The notes beneath the pieces are model-generated. The model saw only the letters and a program-made list of their open reading frames with translations. It was not told where the DNA came from and did no database searches. Positions 47,265 to 57,306 of a DNA stretch of 64,000 nucleotides are shown piece by piece (the stretch's first letter is position 1; each line of letters begins with the position of its first letter). The position numbers and the translations under genes were made by a program. Source of the stretch: Shewanella mesophila (GTDB lineage: Bacteria; Pseudomonadota; Gammaproteobacteria; Enterobacterales; Shewanellaceae); contig NZ_CP080421.1 in assembly GCF_019457515.1 (NCBI RefSeq), forward strand, positions 2,046,001-2,110,000, read 5' to 3'.

Positions 47265-49553
47265 TTAGATTTTACATGCGCCGCCAGCGCAACTGTCATC
47301 TTCTTTCTCGATAGCGGTGATATCATCGTGGCTATCTGAAGCACCATCACGAGTGTTGTGATAGTAGAGGGTTTTTACACCATATTTGTATGCGGTCAAT
47401 AGATCTTTAAGCAATACTTGCATAGGTACTTTAGAACCTGGGAAGCGGCTAGGATCATAGTTAGTATTGGCCGAAATAGATTGGTCGACGAACTTCTGCA
47501 TTAGACCGACTAATTGCAAGTAACCTTCATTACCTGGCATTTGCCACAACAGCTCATAGCTGTATTGATATTTTTCAAAATCGGGCACGACTTGCTTTAG
47601 CTGACCATCTTTACTCGCCTTAACGCTAATCAAGCCTCGTGGTGGCTCGATACCGTTGGTCGCATTAGATATCTGCGAGGAGGTTTCCGATGGCATAAGC
47701 GCCGACAGTGTCGAGTTACGTAATCCGTGAGTCTTTATCTCTTCGCGCAGCGAATCCCAGTCCAGATGCAGCGGCTCATCACAAATTAAGTCCAAATCAC
47801 GCTTATAGGTATCAATTGGCAAAATACCTTTCGCATAGTTAGTTTCATGGAACAACGGGCAGGCGCCTAGTTCCTTCGCCAAATTAACCGATGCCTTTAA
47901 CAGGTAATACTGAATCGCTTCAAAGGTTCTATGAGTGATCCCATTTGCAGAACCATCTGAATATCGAACACCTTCTTTTGCTAGATAATTAGCAAAGTTA
48001 ATCACACCTATACCTAAGGTACGGCGATTCATAGACGCTTTATGTGCCGAGGTGATCGGGTAATCTTGATAATCCAGTAGGTTATCTAAGGCTCGTACCG
48101 CAAGATCCGCTAGAGGTTCTAGCTCTTCAAGATTTTTAATTGCACCTAAGTTAAGCGCCGAAAGGGTACAGAGTGCAATTTCACCATCAGGATCATTAAT
48201 GTTGTTAAGCGGCTTAGTCGGTAAGGCAATCTCTAAACATAAGTTAGATTGACGAACTGGCGCCACTTTCGAATCGAATGGACTGTGGGTATTACAGTGA
48301 TCGACGTTTTGAATATAGATACGACCTGTCGATGCACGCTCTTGCATCATTAATGCAAATAACTCTACCGCTTTGATCTGCTTCTTACGTACAGTTTCAT
48401 CGGCTTCATACTTAAGATAGAGACGTTCAAATTCGTCTTGATCTTCAAAAAAAGCATCATACATACCTGGTACGTCAGATGGGCTGAACAAACTGATCAT
48501 CCCACCTTGGATAAGGCGTTGATACATAAGCTTGTTGATCTGAACACCATAGTCCAAATGACGGATACGGTTATCATCGACACCGCGGTTGTTTTTAAGT
48601 ACAAGTAGCGACTCGACTTCTAAATGCCACATAGGGTAGAAGAGGGTCGCAGCACCGCCACGAACGCCGCCCTGAGAGCAAGATTTTACCGCAGTTTGGA
48701 AATACTTATAAAAGGGTAAACAACCTGTGTGGAATGCTTCACCACCACGAATAGGGCTTCCTAATGCGCGAATACGTCCAGCATTGACCCCGATCCCAGC
48801 ACGTTGTGATACGTATTTGACGATCGATGATGCCGTCGCGTTAATGGAATCTAAGCTGTCACCACACTCAATGAGTACACAGGAGCTGAACTGACGTGTA
48901 GGCGTGCGCACACCCGCCATAATTGGCGTTGGCAATGAGATTTTAAACGTAGAGGTCGCATCATAGAAACGTTTTACATAATCTAAGCGGGTCTCTTTTG
49001 GATATTTAGCGAACAGACATGCTGCCACTAAAATATACAGGAATTGCGCGCTTTCATAGATGTCATGGGTAACTCGGTTTTGGACTAAATATTTCCCTTC
49101 CAACTGCTTAACCGCAGCATAAGAGAAATTCATGTCGCGCCAGTGGTCAATATAGCTATCGAGAATATCAAGTTCGTCGCGAGTGTAATCGTTTAGAATA
49201 TGGGTATCGTATTTGCCCATCTCAACTAGCTTCACAACGTGGTCATAAAGTTTTGGCGGTTCAAATTGACCAAATGCCTTTTTACGTAGATGAAAAATCG
49301 CTAAGCGTGCAGACAGAAACTGGTAATCAGGTGATTCTGGCGAAATAAGATCCGCCGCAGCCTTAATGATCGTTTCATGAATGGCTTCAGTTGGAATGCC
49401 ATCAAAAAACTGAAGATGTGAACGTAATTCAACCTCAGAAACTGAGACGTTGTTGAGTCCTTTTGCCGCCCAAGTGATCACTCTATGGATCTTATCCAGA
49501 TCGATGATCTCACGTTCGCCACTGCGTTTAGTGACCTGCATATTGCTGTTCAT
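47265..49553 (-). CDS. nrdA: Ribonucleoside-diphosphate reductase class Ia, alpha subunit
   Basis: A 762-residue catalytic subunit that reduces ribonucleotides to deoxyribonucleotides. The ATP-cone activity domain is at residues ~5-95 (VTKRSGEREIIDLDKIHRVITWAAKGL). Active-site features include FSSCVLIECGDSLDSI, the NLCLEIALP and GEIALCTLSALNLGA stretches with Cys, Asn and Glu, and the C-terminal redox pair CAGGACKI. Length equals E. coli NrdA. The promoter region carries two NrdR boxes and a DnaA-like box. Confidence 0.98.
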   Translation of the reverse strand: MNSNMQVTKRSGEREIIDLDKIHRVITWAAKGLNNVSVSEVELRSHLQFFDGIPTEAIHETIIKAAADLISPESPDYQFLSARLAIFHLRKKAFGQFEPPKLYDHVVKLVEMGKYDTHILNDYTRDELDILDSYIDHWRDMNFSYAAVKQLEGKYLVQNRVTHDIYESAQFLYILVAACLFAKYPKETRLDYVKRFYDATSTFKISLPTPIMAGVRTPTRQFSSCVLIECGDSLDSINATASSIVKYVSQRAGIGVNAGRIRALGSPIRGGEAFHTGCLPFYKYFQTAVKSCSQGGVRGGAATLFYPMWHLEVESLLVLKNNRGVDDNRIRHLDYGVQINKLMYQRLIQGGMISLFSPSDVPGMYDAFFEDQDEFERLYLKYEADETVRKKQIKAVELFALMMQERASTGRIYIQNVDHCNTHSPFDSKVAPVRQSNLCLEIALPTKPLNNINDPDGEIALCTLSALNLGAIKNLEELEPLADLAVRALDNLLDYQDYPITSAHKASMNRRTLGIGVINFANYLAKEGVRYSDGSANGITHRTFEAIQYYLLKASVNLAKELGACPLFHETNYAKGILPIDTYKRDLDLICDEPLHLDWDSLREEIKTHGLRNSTLSALMPSETSSQISNATNGIEPPRGLISVKASKDGQLKQVVPDFEKYQYSYELLWQMPGNEGYLQLVGLMQKFVDQSISANTNYDPSRFPGSKVPMQVLLKDLLTAYKYGVKTLYYHNTRDGASDSHDDITAIEKEDDSCAGGACKI

Positions 49554-49691
49554 TGAAGATAAGCCTTGAATTAAATATCGCGATGAGGTGAGCCAATATG
49601 TTCACCCGACGTTTCCCTGTAAAAACAATCGAAGGGTTAAGAAAAGTGCCTATGCACAACCGATGTTCTAGTGGCTTCGATTATCACCCAC

Positions 49692-49707
49692 ACACAATAT
49701 ATGGTGT
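49692..49707. promoter_or_regulatory. NrdR box 1
   Basis: ACACAATATATGGTGT matches the NrdR consensus ACACwATATATwGTGT at 15 of 16 positions (w = A or T). It is the proximal box, about 140 bases before nrdA. Confidence 0.82.
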
Positions 49708-49722
49708 TTTATATTTTCTAGG

Positions 49723-49738
49723 ATACAAGATAGTGAGG
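49723..49738. promoter_or_regulatory. NrdR box 2
   Basis: ATACAAGATAGTGAGG matches the consensus at about 11 of 16 positions and lies exactly 31 bases (three helical turns) from box 1, the spacing known for paired NrdR boxes. It overlaps the probable -10 element. Confidence 0.6.
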
Positions 49739-49755
49739 TTGTAGACATATTGCAA
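49727..49755 (-). promoter_or_regulatory. nrdA promoter candidate
   Basis: On the minus strand, TTGCAA (49755-49750) and TATCTT (49732-49727) are 17 bases apart. NrdR box 2 covers the -10 element, so NrdR bound here would block RNA polymerase. Confidence 0.5.
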
Positions 49756-49776
49756 GCGTGAATTTAGGGGACAAGT

Positions 49777-49785
49777 TGTGGATAT
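49777..49785 (-). promoter_or_regulatory. DnaA-like box upstream of nrdA
   Basis: TGTGGATAT on the plus strand is ATATCCACA on the minus strand, one mismatch from the DnaA box TTATCCACA. E. coli nrdAB also carries DnaA boxes upstream of its promoter. It lies about 22 bases upstream of the -35 element. Confidence 0.45.
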
Positions 49786-49976
49786 CTTGGGGGTAAACCT
49801 TAGTGTTAGTGACGGCTAACCTTTAAGCCTTGTTTTTAATTGCGATACATGCCAAAGGTTAACTTTTAGCCTGCTGAATTTAAACTTAAGGACCGCTAGT
49901 TTTATAATCGATCGAGCAGATCATCATTGACATCAACATTGGTGGGATCGTTTTAACCAAGATAACCTAAGCTTGT

Positions 49977-50702
49977 TCAGGTATAACTGTTATTCGATGC
50001 AGCGTTATTGTATGGATGGGATTGTTTTAGTAAAGCGATAATCTCTTCTGGACGGCTAAAGCTAAAGTCTTGTGGCCAAGTGGCTGGATCATCGTGTTCG
50101 GCAATATAACCCCACATGGCAATAGCACCAAGCATATTCGCGTTATGCGCCGCTTCAAGATCGCGCCTAGCATCCCCGATATATAATACCGATCTCGGCG
50201 TACATTTTAGTTGCTGCGCCGCCAGTAACATAGGTGCGGCATTGGGCTTACTATAATAGGTCGAATCTCCGCTAATCATTGCTGGCATCAGGGATATCAA
50301 ATTAAGTTTTTCCAATAAAGGTCTGGCAAAGCGCGCCGCTTTATTGGTTACCACGCCAAAAGGAATTCGATGTTGCTCAAGATAACCAAGCAGTGCTGCA
50401 ATTCCATCAAATAACAGTGCATGATCGCCATTGACGCGAGCATAATGTACTAGCAGGGCCTGCTGGATCAGCGCCTTGTCCTCGTTACTGAGTGAAGGCT
50501 GCGCTGCATTAACCAGTGCTAAGCTACCATTTGATGCTGCGTCTCTAACTTGCTCAAGTGATTTGGTTGGGTAGCCATGTTCAGTGAGGGCAAGATTGAG
50601 TGCGTTGACCAAATCGGGGGCGGTATCGACTAAGGTGCCGTCTAAATCGAACAGCACCCCAGTGATATCTATAGAATTTAAATGACGATTAATTATCGTC
50701 AT
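49977..50702 (-). CDS. gph: HAD-family phosphatase, Gph/MupP-like
   Basis: A 241-residue haloacid dehalogenase-fold phosphatase. Motif I is [13 protein letters not shown] (residues ~18-30), motif [12 protein letters not shown] (~119), and motif [13 protein letters not shown] with [17 protein letters not shown]. It fits phosphoglycolate phosphatase by general similarity. However, its place directly after ubiG and the C-terminal [17 protein letters not shown] resemble MupP (N-acetylmuramate-6-phosphate phosphatase) of Pseudomonas, which also follows ubiG. Substrate is therefore uncertain. It overlaps the ubiG end by 14 bases. Confidence 0.88.
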   Translation of the reverse strand: MTIINRHLNSIDITGVLFDLDGTLVDTAPDLVNALNLALTEHGYPTKSLEQVRDAASNGSLALVNAAQPSLSNEDKALIQQALLVHYARVNGDHALLFDGIAALLGYLEQHRIPFGVVTNKAARFARPLLEKLNLISLMPAMISGDSTYYSKPNAAPMLLAAQQLKCTPRSVLYIGDARRDLEAAHNANMLGAIAMWGYIAEHDDPATWPQDFSFSRPEEIIALLKQSHPYNNAASNNSYT

Positions 50703-51405
50703 TTTTGACCGTCGCTATCATGTAGTTGACGTCAAGATTCTTGGTATAACGGAAGATACCCGTTAGCGGGTTATAAGTGATCCCGGCAGCATCGGTACAG
50801 AACAAGTCCGCAGCATCTGCCATCGAAATAAGCTCAGCCGGCTTGATATACTTATTATGATCATGAGTACCAACAGGCAGCATCTTTAAAATATACTCTG
50901 CACCAATAACCGTTTCTATATAAGCACGGATATTACGGTTTATTGTCGAGAAGAAAACATAACCGCCTGGTTTTACCATGTCACTGCAGGCTTTTATTAC
51001 AGAAGCAGGATCGGGAACATGTTCAAGCATCTCCATACAGGTGACGACATCATAATGGCCTACATGGTTATCGCGATGGGCTTCAGCGGTATCTTGGATA
51101 TAGTTAATTTCAACTCCCGTCTCCAATGCATGTAATCTCGCCACATCTAATGGCTCTGTGCCCATATCTAACCCGTCGACCTTGGCGCCGATGCGAGCCA
51201 TACTTTCAGAGAGAATACCACCGCCGCAACCGACATCTAATACTCGTTTATCGAAAAGACCGCCGACGGTTTGATCGATAAAGTTTAAGCGTAACGGGTT
51301 GAGTTTATGCAGTGGCTTAAATTCACCTTCGGGATCCCACCAAGTTTCGGCCATCTTTTCAAACTTTGCGATTTCTTGCGGATCAACATTCATCGAATTA
51401 GACAC
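50689..51405 (-). CDS. ubiG: Ubiquinone biosynthesis O-methyltransferase UbiG
   Basis: A 238-residue SAM-dependent enzyme that performs both O-methylations in ubiquinone synthesis. The SAM-binding motif is [20 protein letters not shown] (residues ~58-77), followed by [17 protein letters not shown]. The substrate region [14 protein letters not shown] is also typical. It is divergent from gyrA by about 300 bases, the same neighbourhood as in E. coli. Confidence 0.97.
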   Translation of the reverse strand: MSNSMNVDPQEIAKFEKMAETWWDPEGEFKPLHKLNPLRLNFIDQTVGGLFDKRVLDVGCGGGILSESMARIGAKVDGLDMGTEPLDVARLHALETGVEINYIQDTAEAHRDNHVGHYDVVTCMEMLEHVPDPASVIKACSDMVKPGGYVFFSTINRNIRAYIETVIGAEYILKMLPVGTHDHNKYIKPAELISMADAADLFCTDAAGITYNPLTGIFRYTKNLDVNYMIATVKNDDN

Positions 51406-51703
51406 TTTTAGACCTCTGTCGAGTCGTTATTTTGTAGCCATTATACCGATAGCATTTGATAAACAAAGGAGAATCAATCTGTAACTGGCGAGATATTCAG
51501 CAGATCGGTTTTATAGGCGTGAGGTCATTGACCTGAATCAATGTTTATCGGCCTAATCAGTTATTTGAAGGGAAATTTCAATAGGGTCTAGCGACAATAA
51601 TTATCTGTGTTAGAATGCCAAATCACGTTTTCAGGCTTGACGTAATATTGTCTGGTTTCTGAACAGTATTTTGTCAGCTAAATTTCAAGGGATCGAGCAG
51701 TTT

Positions 51704-54418
51704 ATGACTGATCTGGCTTCATCTATAACACCAATTAATATTGAAGACGAATTAAAGAATTCATATTTAGATTACGCCATGAGCGTTATCGTTGGCCGAG
51801 CTCTACCTGATGTAAGAGACGGACTAAAACCCGTTCACCGTCGTGTTCTTTTTGCGATGAACGAACTTAAGAACGATTGGAATAAACCTTATAAAAAGTC
51901 GGCACGTGTTGTCGGTGATGTTATCGGTAAATACCACCCACATGGCGATACCGCAGTTTACGACACTATCGTTCGTTTAGCGCAGCCTTTCTCTATGAGA
52001 TATCCACTGGTTGACGGCCAAGGTAACTTTGGTTCTGTCGATGGTGACTCTGCTGCTGCGATGCGTTATACCGAAATTCGCATGGAAAAGTTAGCCCATT
52101 CATTATTGGCTGACTTAGAGAAAGAAACCGTCGATTTCGTGCCTAACTATGATGGCACTGAATTTATTCCTGCTGTGCTACCTACACGCGTACCTAACCT
52201 ATTAATTAATGGTTCATCGGGTATTGCTGTTGGTATGGCGACCAATATTCCGCCACACAACTTAAACGAAGTGGTACAAGGCTGTTTAGCCCTGATTGAG
52301 GAGCCAAGTCTCTCAATCGAGCAGCTGATGGAATATATTCCAGGTCCAGACTTCCCAACGGCTGCATCTATCAATGGTCGTAAGGGCATTATTGATGCGT
52401 ATAAGACGGGGCGTGGACGCGCCGTTATGCGTGCCAAGGCTGAAGTCGAAACTGAAGACAATGGCCGTGAACGTATTATCGTGCATGAGATCCCTTATCA
52501 AGTTAACAAGGCTCGTATGATCGAAAAGATCGCCGAGCTAGTAAAAGATAAGAAAATTGAAGGCATTAGCGGTCTTCGCGATGAATCTGATAAAGATGGT
52601 ATGCGCATCGTTATCGAGATCAAACGTGGAGAAGTGGGCGAGGTTGTACTTAATAACCTTTATGCTCAAACTCAGATGCAGTGCTCTTTTGGTATTAACA
52701 TGGTGGCATTGACCAACGGTCAGCCTAAGTTGTTCAACCTTAAAGAGATGCTAGAGTGCTTTATCCTTCACCGCCGTGAAGTGGTCACTCGCCGTACCGT
52801 ATTTGAACTCCGTAAAGCCCGTGAGCGTGCCCATATCCTTGAGGCATTAGCGATTGCGTTAGCTAACATCGATCCGATTATTGCGGTCATTAAAGCCTCA
52901 CCAACGCCAGCTGAAGCGAAAGTCAAACTTGTCGCGCAAGGTTGGGAGCTGGGTAATGTACAAGGCATGCTTGAAAAAGCAGGCGATGATGCAGCGCGTC
53001 CAGAGTGGCTTGAGCCAGAGTTCGGTATTCGTGATGGCAAGTATTTCTTAACTGAGCAGCAGGCTCAGGCCATTCTCGAACTTCGCCTACACAGATTAAC
53101 TGGGCTTGAGCACGAGAAGATCCTATCTGAATATGAAGAACTCTTGGTTCTTATTGCCGGATTACTGCTGATCCTTCGTAGCCCTGAACGTCTGATGGAA
53201 GTGATCAAAGAAGAACTCGAAGAGATCTTAGAACAGTATGGTGATGAGCGCCGCACTGTGATCAACGCCAATGAAATTGATATGAGTCTTGAAGACCTGA
53301 TCAACGAAGAAGACGTTGTAGTGACATTGTCACACTTAGGTTATGCCAAGTATCAGCCGTTAACCGACTACCAAGCTCAGCGTCGTGGTGGTAAAGGCAA
53401 AGCGGCTACTAAAGTGAAAGATGAAGATTTCGTCGAGAAGCTATTGGTGGCCAATACCCACGACACCATCTTATGCTTCTCTGATTTTGGTAAGATGTAT
53501 TGGCTCAAAGTTTACCAGTTACCGCTAGCGAGTCGCACCGCTCGTGGGCGTCCTATTGTAAATATTTTGCCGCTCTCCGAAGGCGAACGTATTACGGCAA
53601 TCTTGCCTGTACGTGAATACGCGGAAGATAAGTACATTATTATGGCGACTTCTCACGGCACGGTGAAGAAGACTGCCTTGACGGCTTACAGCAATCCACG
53701 TTCAAACGGTATCATCGCGGTTAATCTTAAAGATGGCGATCAGTTGATTGGCGTAGACATTACTGATGGCAATGATGACATCATGTTGTTCTCTAACGAA
53801 GGCAAGGTCGTTAGGTTTAACGAGAAAGCACGCAGTTCAGAAACTGGTGAAGTTAAAATCGATCCAGAAACTGGCGAAGAAGTGATAGCACTGCGAGCGA
53901 TGGGCCGTACTGCAACGGGTGTTCGTGGTATCAAGCTTGAAGATGGCCAGCAAGTAGTGTCTCTCATCGTACCTAAGGGCGATGGCGCCATCTTGACCGT
54001 GACAGAAAACGGTTATGGTAAGCGTACAGATCTTGCAGAGTACCCAGCTAAGAGTCGTGGTACTAAAGGTGTGGTTTCTATCAAAGTGAGTGAACGTAAT
54101 GGTGCTGTTGTCGGCGCCGTTCAAGTTGGCGAAAACGATGAAATCATGTTGATCAGTGACAAGGGAACTTTAGTTCGCACACCTGCAACGGGCGTATCAA
54201 GCATTGGTCGTAACACTCAAGGTGTCACGATCATCCGTACGGCTGATGATGAAAAAGTGGTTGGTTTGCAACGCATCGATGAGATACAAGAAGAAGTAGA
54301 ACTTGATGAAGAGGGAAATCCTATCATTAATAATACGGAATCTGTCGAGACTGACGTAGAGCAAACACCAGGTGATGAACCTGATACGCAATCTGACGCT
54401 GAGCAACCTGCTGAGTAA
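51704..54418 (+). CDS. gyrA: DNA gyrase subunit A
   Basis: A 904-residue subunit that breaks and rejoins DNA in the gyrase A2B2 complex. The catalytic tyrosine is in [10 protein letters not shown] at about residue 122. The quinolone pocket has [14 protein letters not shown] (H78-R91), with Thr at 83 and Asp at 87. The C-terminal wrapping domain holds the GyrA box QRRGGKG and beta-pinwheel repeats, ending in an acidic tail. Relative to E. coli there is a short insertion ([14 protein letters not shown]) in the pinwheel. The ATG at 51704 gives the usual N-terminus; an upstream TTG at 51671 is possible but less likely. Confidence 0.98.
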   Translation: MTDLASSITPINIEDELKNSYLDYAMSVIVGRALPDVRDGLKPVHRRVLFAMNELKNDWNKPYKKSARVVGDVIGKYHPHGDTAVYDTIVRLAQPFSMRYPLVDGQGNFGSVDGDSAAAMRYTEIRMEKLAHSLLADLEKETVDFVPNYDGTEFIPAVLPTRVPNLLINGSSGIAVGMATNIPPHNLNEVVQGCLALIEEPSLSIEQLMEYIPGPDFPTAASINGRKGIIDAYKTGRGRAVMRAKAEVETEDNGRERIIVHEIPYQVNKARMIEKIAELVKDKKIEGISGLRDESDKDGMRIVIEIKRGEVGEVVLNNLYAQTQMQCSFGINMVALTNGQPKLFNLKEMLECFILHRREVVTRRTVFELRKARERAHILEALAIALANIDPIIAVIKASPTPAEAKVKLVAQGWELGNVQGMLEKAGDDAARPEWLEPEFGIRDGKYFLTEQQAQAILELRLHRLTGLEHEKILSEYEELLVLIAGLLLILRSPERLMEVIKEELEEILEQYGDERRTVINANEIDMSLEDLINEEDVVVTLSHLGYAKYQPLTDYQAQRRGGKGKAATKVKDEDFVEKLLVANTHDTILCFSDFGKMYWLKVYQLPLASRTARGRPIVNILPLSEGERITAILPVREYAEDKYIIMATSHGTVKKTALTAYSNPRSNGIIAVNLKDGDQLIGVDITDGNDDIMLFSNEGKVVRFNEKARSSETGEVKIDPETGEEVIALRAMGRTATGVRGIKLEDGQQVVSLIVPKGDGAILTVTENGYGKRTDLAEYPAKSRGTKGVVSIKVSERNGAVVGAVQVGENDEIMLISDKGTLVRTPATGVSSIGRNTQGVTIIRTADDEKVVGLQRIDEIQEEVELDEEGNPIINNTESVETDVEQTPGDEPDTQSDAEQPAE

Positions 54419-54432
54419 CGATTTGCGAGTTT

Positions 54433-54464
54433 AACGGGCGTCCATTTGGACGCTCGTTTTGTTT
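54433..54464 (+). terminator. Terminator of gyrA
   Basis: AACGGGCGTCC (54433-54443) and GGACGCTCGTT (54448-54458) form an 11-bp stem with one G-T pair and an ATTT loop, followed by a T-rich run. Confidence 0.88.
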
Positions 54465-54562
54465 CAGCAAGCAAAAAAAGAAACAGATAATTCTAATAAT
54501 AATGCCAGTGGCACCAACTATTGTATCAACGCAATTGACCCTATGAGTCAAAGGAGAAGTAA

Positions 54563-55657
54563 GTGAGCGCGACATATAATTTCTGTGCAGGACCTGCAAT
54601 GCTACCTGTTGAGGTGATGAACAAGGCACAAATGGAGTTATTAGATTGGAATGGCCAAGGTGTATCCGTTATGGAGGTCAGCCATCGTAGTAAAGAATTT
54701 ATCGCGTTAACAGAGCAGGCCGAAGCGGATATCAGAGAATTAATGTCGATTCCCAACGACTACCATGTGTTATTTATGCATGGCGGCGGTCGAGGTCAGT
54801 TTGCTGCTGTTGTGAATAATTTTCTTGGCAATAAAGGTAAGGCGCTCTATTTAGTGGATGGTAGCTGGTCATCAGCTGCCGTTGACGAGGCGGTAAAGCT
54901 TGCAGGTAGTGACCAGGTAGACACCATTAATATTGTCGATAAAACTAATGGTATCAATAGAGTGGTAATACCGAATCTGCGGGCATTAGATAAAGATTAT
55001 CGTTATGTTCACTATTGTCCAAATGAGACGGTTGATGGCATCGAAATTTTTGACGAATTAGATTCTCCTTGGCCGATTGTTGCCGATATGTCATCTAACA
55101 TCATGTCGCGTCAAATCGACGTTAGTCGTTACGGTTTGATCTATGCTGGCGCGCAAAAGAATATTGGTCCATCGGGCCTCAGCATCGTTATTGTAAAAGA
55201 TGAGTTGTTGTCGCATCCACAATTGGCGCAGGCGTCTATCATGGATTATCGCTTAGCGGTGAAACATGATTCTATGTATAACACGCCACCGACTTTTGCT
55301 TGGTATTTGGCGGCCGAAGTCTTTAAATGGTTAAAAGGTAAGGGTGGCGTTGCTGCCATGGAAAAGCTCAATCAGCAAAAAGCGGAGCTTTTATATACAT
55401 TTATAGATAGTAATGACTTCTATGAGAGCAGAGTGGCAACTGAGAATCGCTCTAAAATGAATGTGACCTTTTATTTAAGAGATGAAAGCTTAAACGATGA
55501 GTTCATCAAGCAGGCCAAAGCGAACGGGCTGGTAGCATTGAAAGGCCACCGAAGTGTTGGTGGTATGCGAGCGAGTATTTATAATGCGATGCCGATTGAA
55601 GGCGTTAACGCGTTAGTTAAGTTTATGCATCAATTTGCAGCGAAACATAGCTGTTAA
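54563..55657 (+). CDS. serC: Phosphoserine aminotransferase
   Basis: A 364-residue PLP enzyme of serine and pyridoxine biosynthesis, converting 3-phosphohydroxypyruvate to phosphoserine. The N-terminus [18 protein letters not shown] and the PLP lysine region [13 protein letters not shown] are typical, as are [17 protein letters not shown] and [17 protein letters not shown]. It starts with GTG at 54563 after AAGGAGAAG. It lies after gyrA, with an aminotransferase convergent downstream. Confidence 0.97.
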   Translation: MSATYNFCAGPAMLPVEVMNKAQMELLDWNGQGVSVMEVSHRSKEFIALTEQAEADIRELMSIPNDYHVLFMHGGGRGQFAAVVNNFLGNKGKALYLVDGSWSSAAVDEAVKLAGSDQVDTINIVDKTNGINRVVIPNLRALDKDYRYVHYCPNETVDGIEIFDELDSPWPIVADMSSNIMSRQIDVSRYGLIYAGAQKNIGPSGLSIVIVKDELLSHPQLAQASIMDYRLAVKHDSMYNTPPTFAWYLAAEVFKWLKGKGGVAAMEKLNQQKAELLYTFIDSNDFYESRVATENRSKMNVTFYLRDESLNDEFIKQAKANGLVALKGHRSVGGMRASIYNAMPIEGVNALVKFMHQFAAKHSC

Positions 55658-55673
55658 TCTTCATAGTTAAGAT

Positions 55674-55714
55674 AAAAAGAGTTCCTTGGCGTCATATCCA
55701 AGGAACTCTTTTTT
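55674..55714. terminator. Bidirectional terminator between serC and aminotransferase gene
   Basis: AAAAAGAGTTCCTTGG (55674-55689) and CCAAGGAACTCTTTTT (55698-55713) form a perfect 16-bp stem with an 8-base loop and T-runs, serving both convergent genes. Confidence 0.94.
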
Positions 55715-55720
55715 GTTTTT

Positions 55721-56911
55721 TTACAGCACTTTAGCTATTGATTCGGCTAAGTAGTCTACGTTTCCTTCACCGATCCCGGCAATGCTGATACGGCTTGAAT
55801 CTACCATGTAGATACTGTGATCGCGTTGTAATTGAGCGACTTGCTCTGGCGTTATACCAAGGAAAGAGAACATCCCTTTTTGCTGTGCGATAAAGCTAAA
55901 GTCGCGAGTCACGCCTTTCTCTATTAACTTATTGACTAGCATAGCGCGATTACCGTTAATGCGATCACGCATGACTTTAAGCTCATCTAACCATTGCTGC
56001 TTAAGCTCACTCGAACCCAAAATGGTCTCGACGATCGCTGCGCCGTGTGCTGGCGGCATCGAATAGATACAGCGTACAACGTAGAGTAATACTGAAAACG
56101 CGATATCTGCCGCGTGGCTGTCTTTAGCAACGATTGAACAGGCGCCAATACGTTCACGGTATAGGCCAAAGTTCTTAGAACATGAACTGCATAAGATCAT
56201 GTCTTCGACGGCCGCCGCCATTTGACGGACACCGTAAGCATCTTGGTCAACACCGTCGCCAAAACCCTGATATGCCATATCGATTAATGGGGTAAATCCC
56301 TGCTGTTTAGTGAGTTCAATAACCTTATCCCACTGTTCATTGGTCAAATCCATACCGCTTGGGTTATGGCAACACGCATGCAATAACACCACGTCATCAC
56401 TGCTGATTGTGGCGAGTGTGGCAAGCATCTCGTCGAACTTAAGCGATTTATTTTCATGATCGTAGTAGGGGTACGTTTTTACTGTGATCCCAGCCGCTTC
56501 AAATAGACCAGTATGGTTAGCCCAAGTGGGATCACTAACCCAAATCACCGAGTTCGGATTAATGCGCTTAATGAAATCGGCCGCCACTCTTAATGAGCCC
56601 GTACCGCCAGGAGTAGACACTGAGCGAATACGATTTGCTAACATTGCCGCATTATTGGCGCCAAACGCTAACTCGCCAATGAGTTGATTAAAGGAAGCCG
56701 ACCCTGTAGGACCGATGTAAACTTTCGTTTCCTCTGTATCAATCCTATGTTGTTCAGCCTTCTTGACGCAGGCTAAAATCGGCGTATGCCCAGCTTCATC
56801 TTTATAAACACCAACACCGAGATCGACCTTATTTACATGGGAGTCTTCGCGGTATTTTGCCATTAAGCCAAGGATAGGATCGGCAGGCATAGGGGAGAGT
56901 TTTTCGAACAT
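55721..56911 (-). CDS. aspC: Aspartate/aromatic amino acid aminotransferase (AspC/TyrB class)
   Basis: A 396-residue class I PLP aminotransferase. The PLP lysine lies in SSCSKNFGLYRERIG. Other family features are NKVDLGVGVYKDEAGHTP, VWVSDPTWANHTGLFEAAG, HACCHNPSGMDLT and the substrate-binding arginine near SSRISIAGIG. Both AspC and TyrB features appear (FFFLGITPEQ-type C-terminus), so the amino donor range (aspartate, aromatic) cannot be read from sequence. Its own terminator is shared with serC. It is divergent from aroA. Confidence 0.93.
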   Translation of the reverse strand: MFEKLSPMPADPILGLMAKYREDSHVNKVDLGVGVYKDEAGHTPILACVKKAEQHRIDTEETKVYIGPTGSASFNQLIGELAFGANNAAMLANRIRSVSTPGGTGSLRVAADFIKRINPNSVIWVSDPTWANHTGLFEAAGITVKTYPYYDHENKSLKFDEMLATLATISSDDVVLLHACCHNPSGMDLTNEQWDKVIELTKQQGFTPLIDMAYQGFGDGVDQDAYGVRQMAAAVEDMILCSSCSKNFGLYRERIGACSIVAKDSHAADIAFSVLLYVVRCIYSMPPAHGAAIVETILGSSELKQQWLDELKVMRDRINGNRAMLVNKLIEKGVTRDFSFIAQQKGMFSFLGITPEQVAQLQRDHSIYMVDSSRISIAGIGEGNVDYLAESIAKVL

Positions 56912-57306
56912 AGTGCTAACGACCTTATATTCTGTTTGTTGGCCAATACAGGCCTTTGTTAGTAGTGGACTTAGGATAAACTAAGTTTGTGTCCGATTAA
57001 CAGTTAAACTCCTCAATTTATCAAACGATATCTGTGGCAAAATTTTATGCCAGCGATGTTAACTTCACAGTGTTAGTTAACGAAATGCTTAAGTTAAAAC
57101 GCAATTTAGCCCATGAAGAAAGAAAATTACTCATTTAGGCATAAAAAAGTGAAAAAAGTATTGAATAGTACGCCCCAATCAGTAACTTTATAACCACGAG
57201 GTTCAAAGTCTTTTTGAACAGATCGCCATTTTGTCGTGATGGTACAAACGTTAATGATAACCCGCATGACTGTTAAGGCGTCATGCAATGATAAAAGAAG
57301 TGATTA
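56912..57306. promoter_or_regulatory. Control region between aspC-like gene and aroA
   Basis: A 395-base divergent control region with no ORF longer than about 20 codons. It contains a perfect 7-bp inverted repeat (GTTAACT at 57058-57064, AGTTAAC at 57075-57081, 10-base spacer), possibly an operator. I found no TyrR box (TGTAAA-N6-TTTACA). Confidence 0.5.
57058..57081. repeat. GTTAACT inverted repeat upstream of aspC-like gene
   Basis: GTTAACT and AGTTAAC are perfect reverse complements separated by 10 bases, so half-site centres are 17 bases apart. It could be a regulator site; no binder is evident. Confidence 0.5.

Larger units (their letters stand above)
49554..49976. promoter_or_regulatory. 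nrdA control region (423 bases)
   Basis: Between nrdA and the HAD phosphatase gene, both on the minus strand. It holds a -35/-10 pair, two NrdR boxes 31 bases apart and a DnaA-like box. The part from about 49800 to 49976 has no recognised element other than a weak hairpin after the phosphatase stop. Confidence 0.65.

Noticed and set aside
52147..54629. Several Ser/Arg-rich minus-strand ORFs opposite gyrA
   Set aside because: They are shadows of a long conserved coding sequence; composition is typical of reverse-frame reading.
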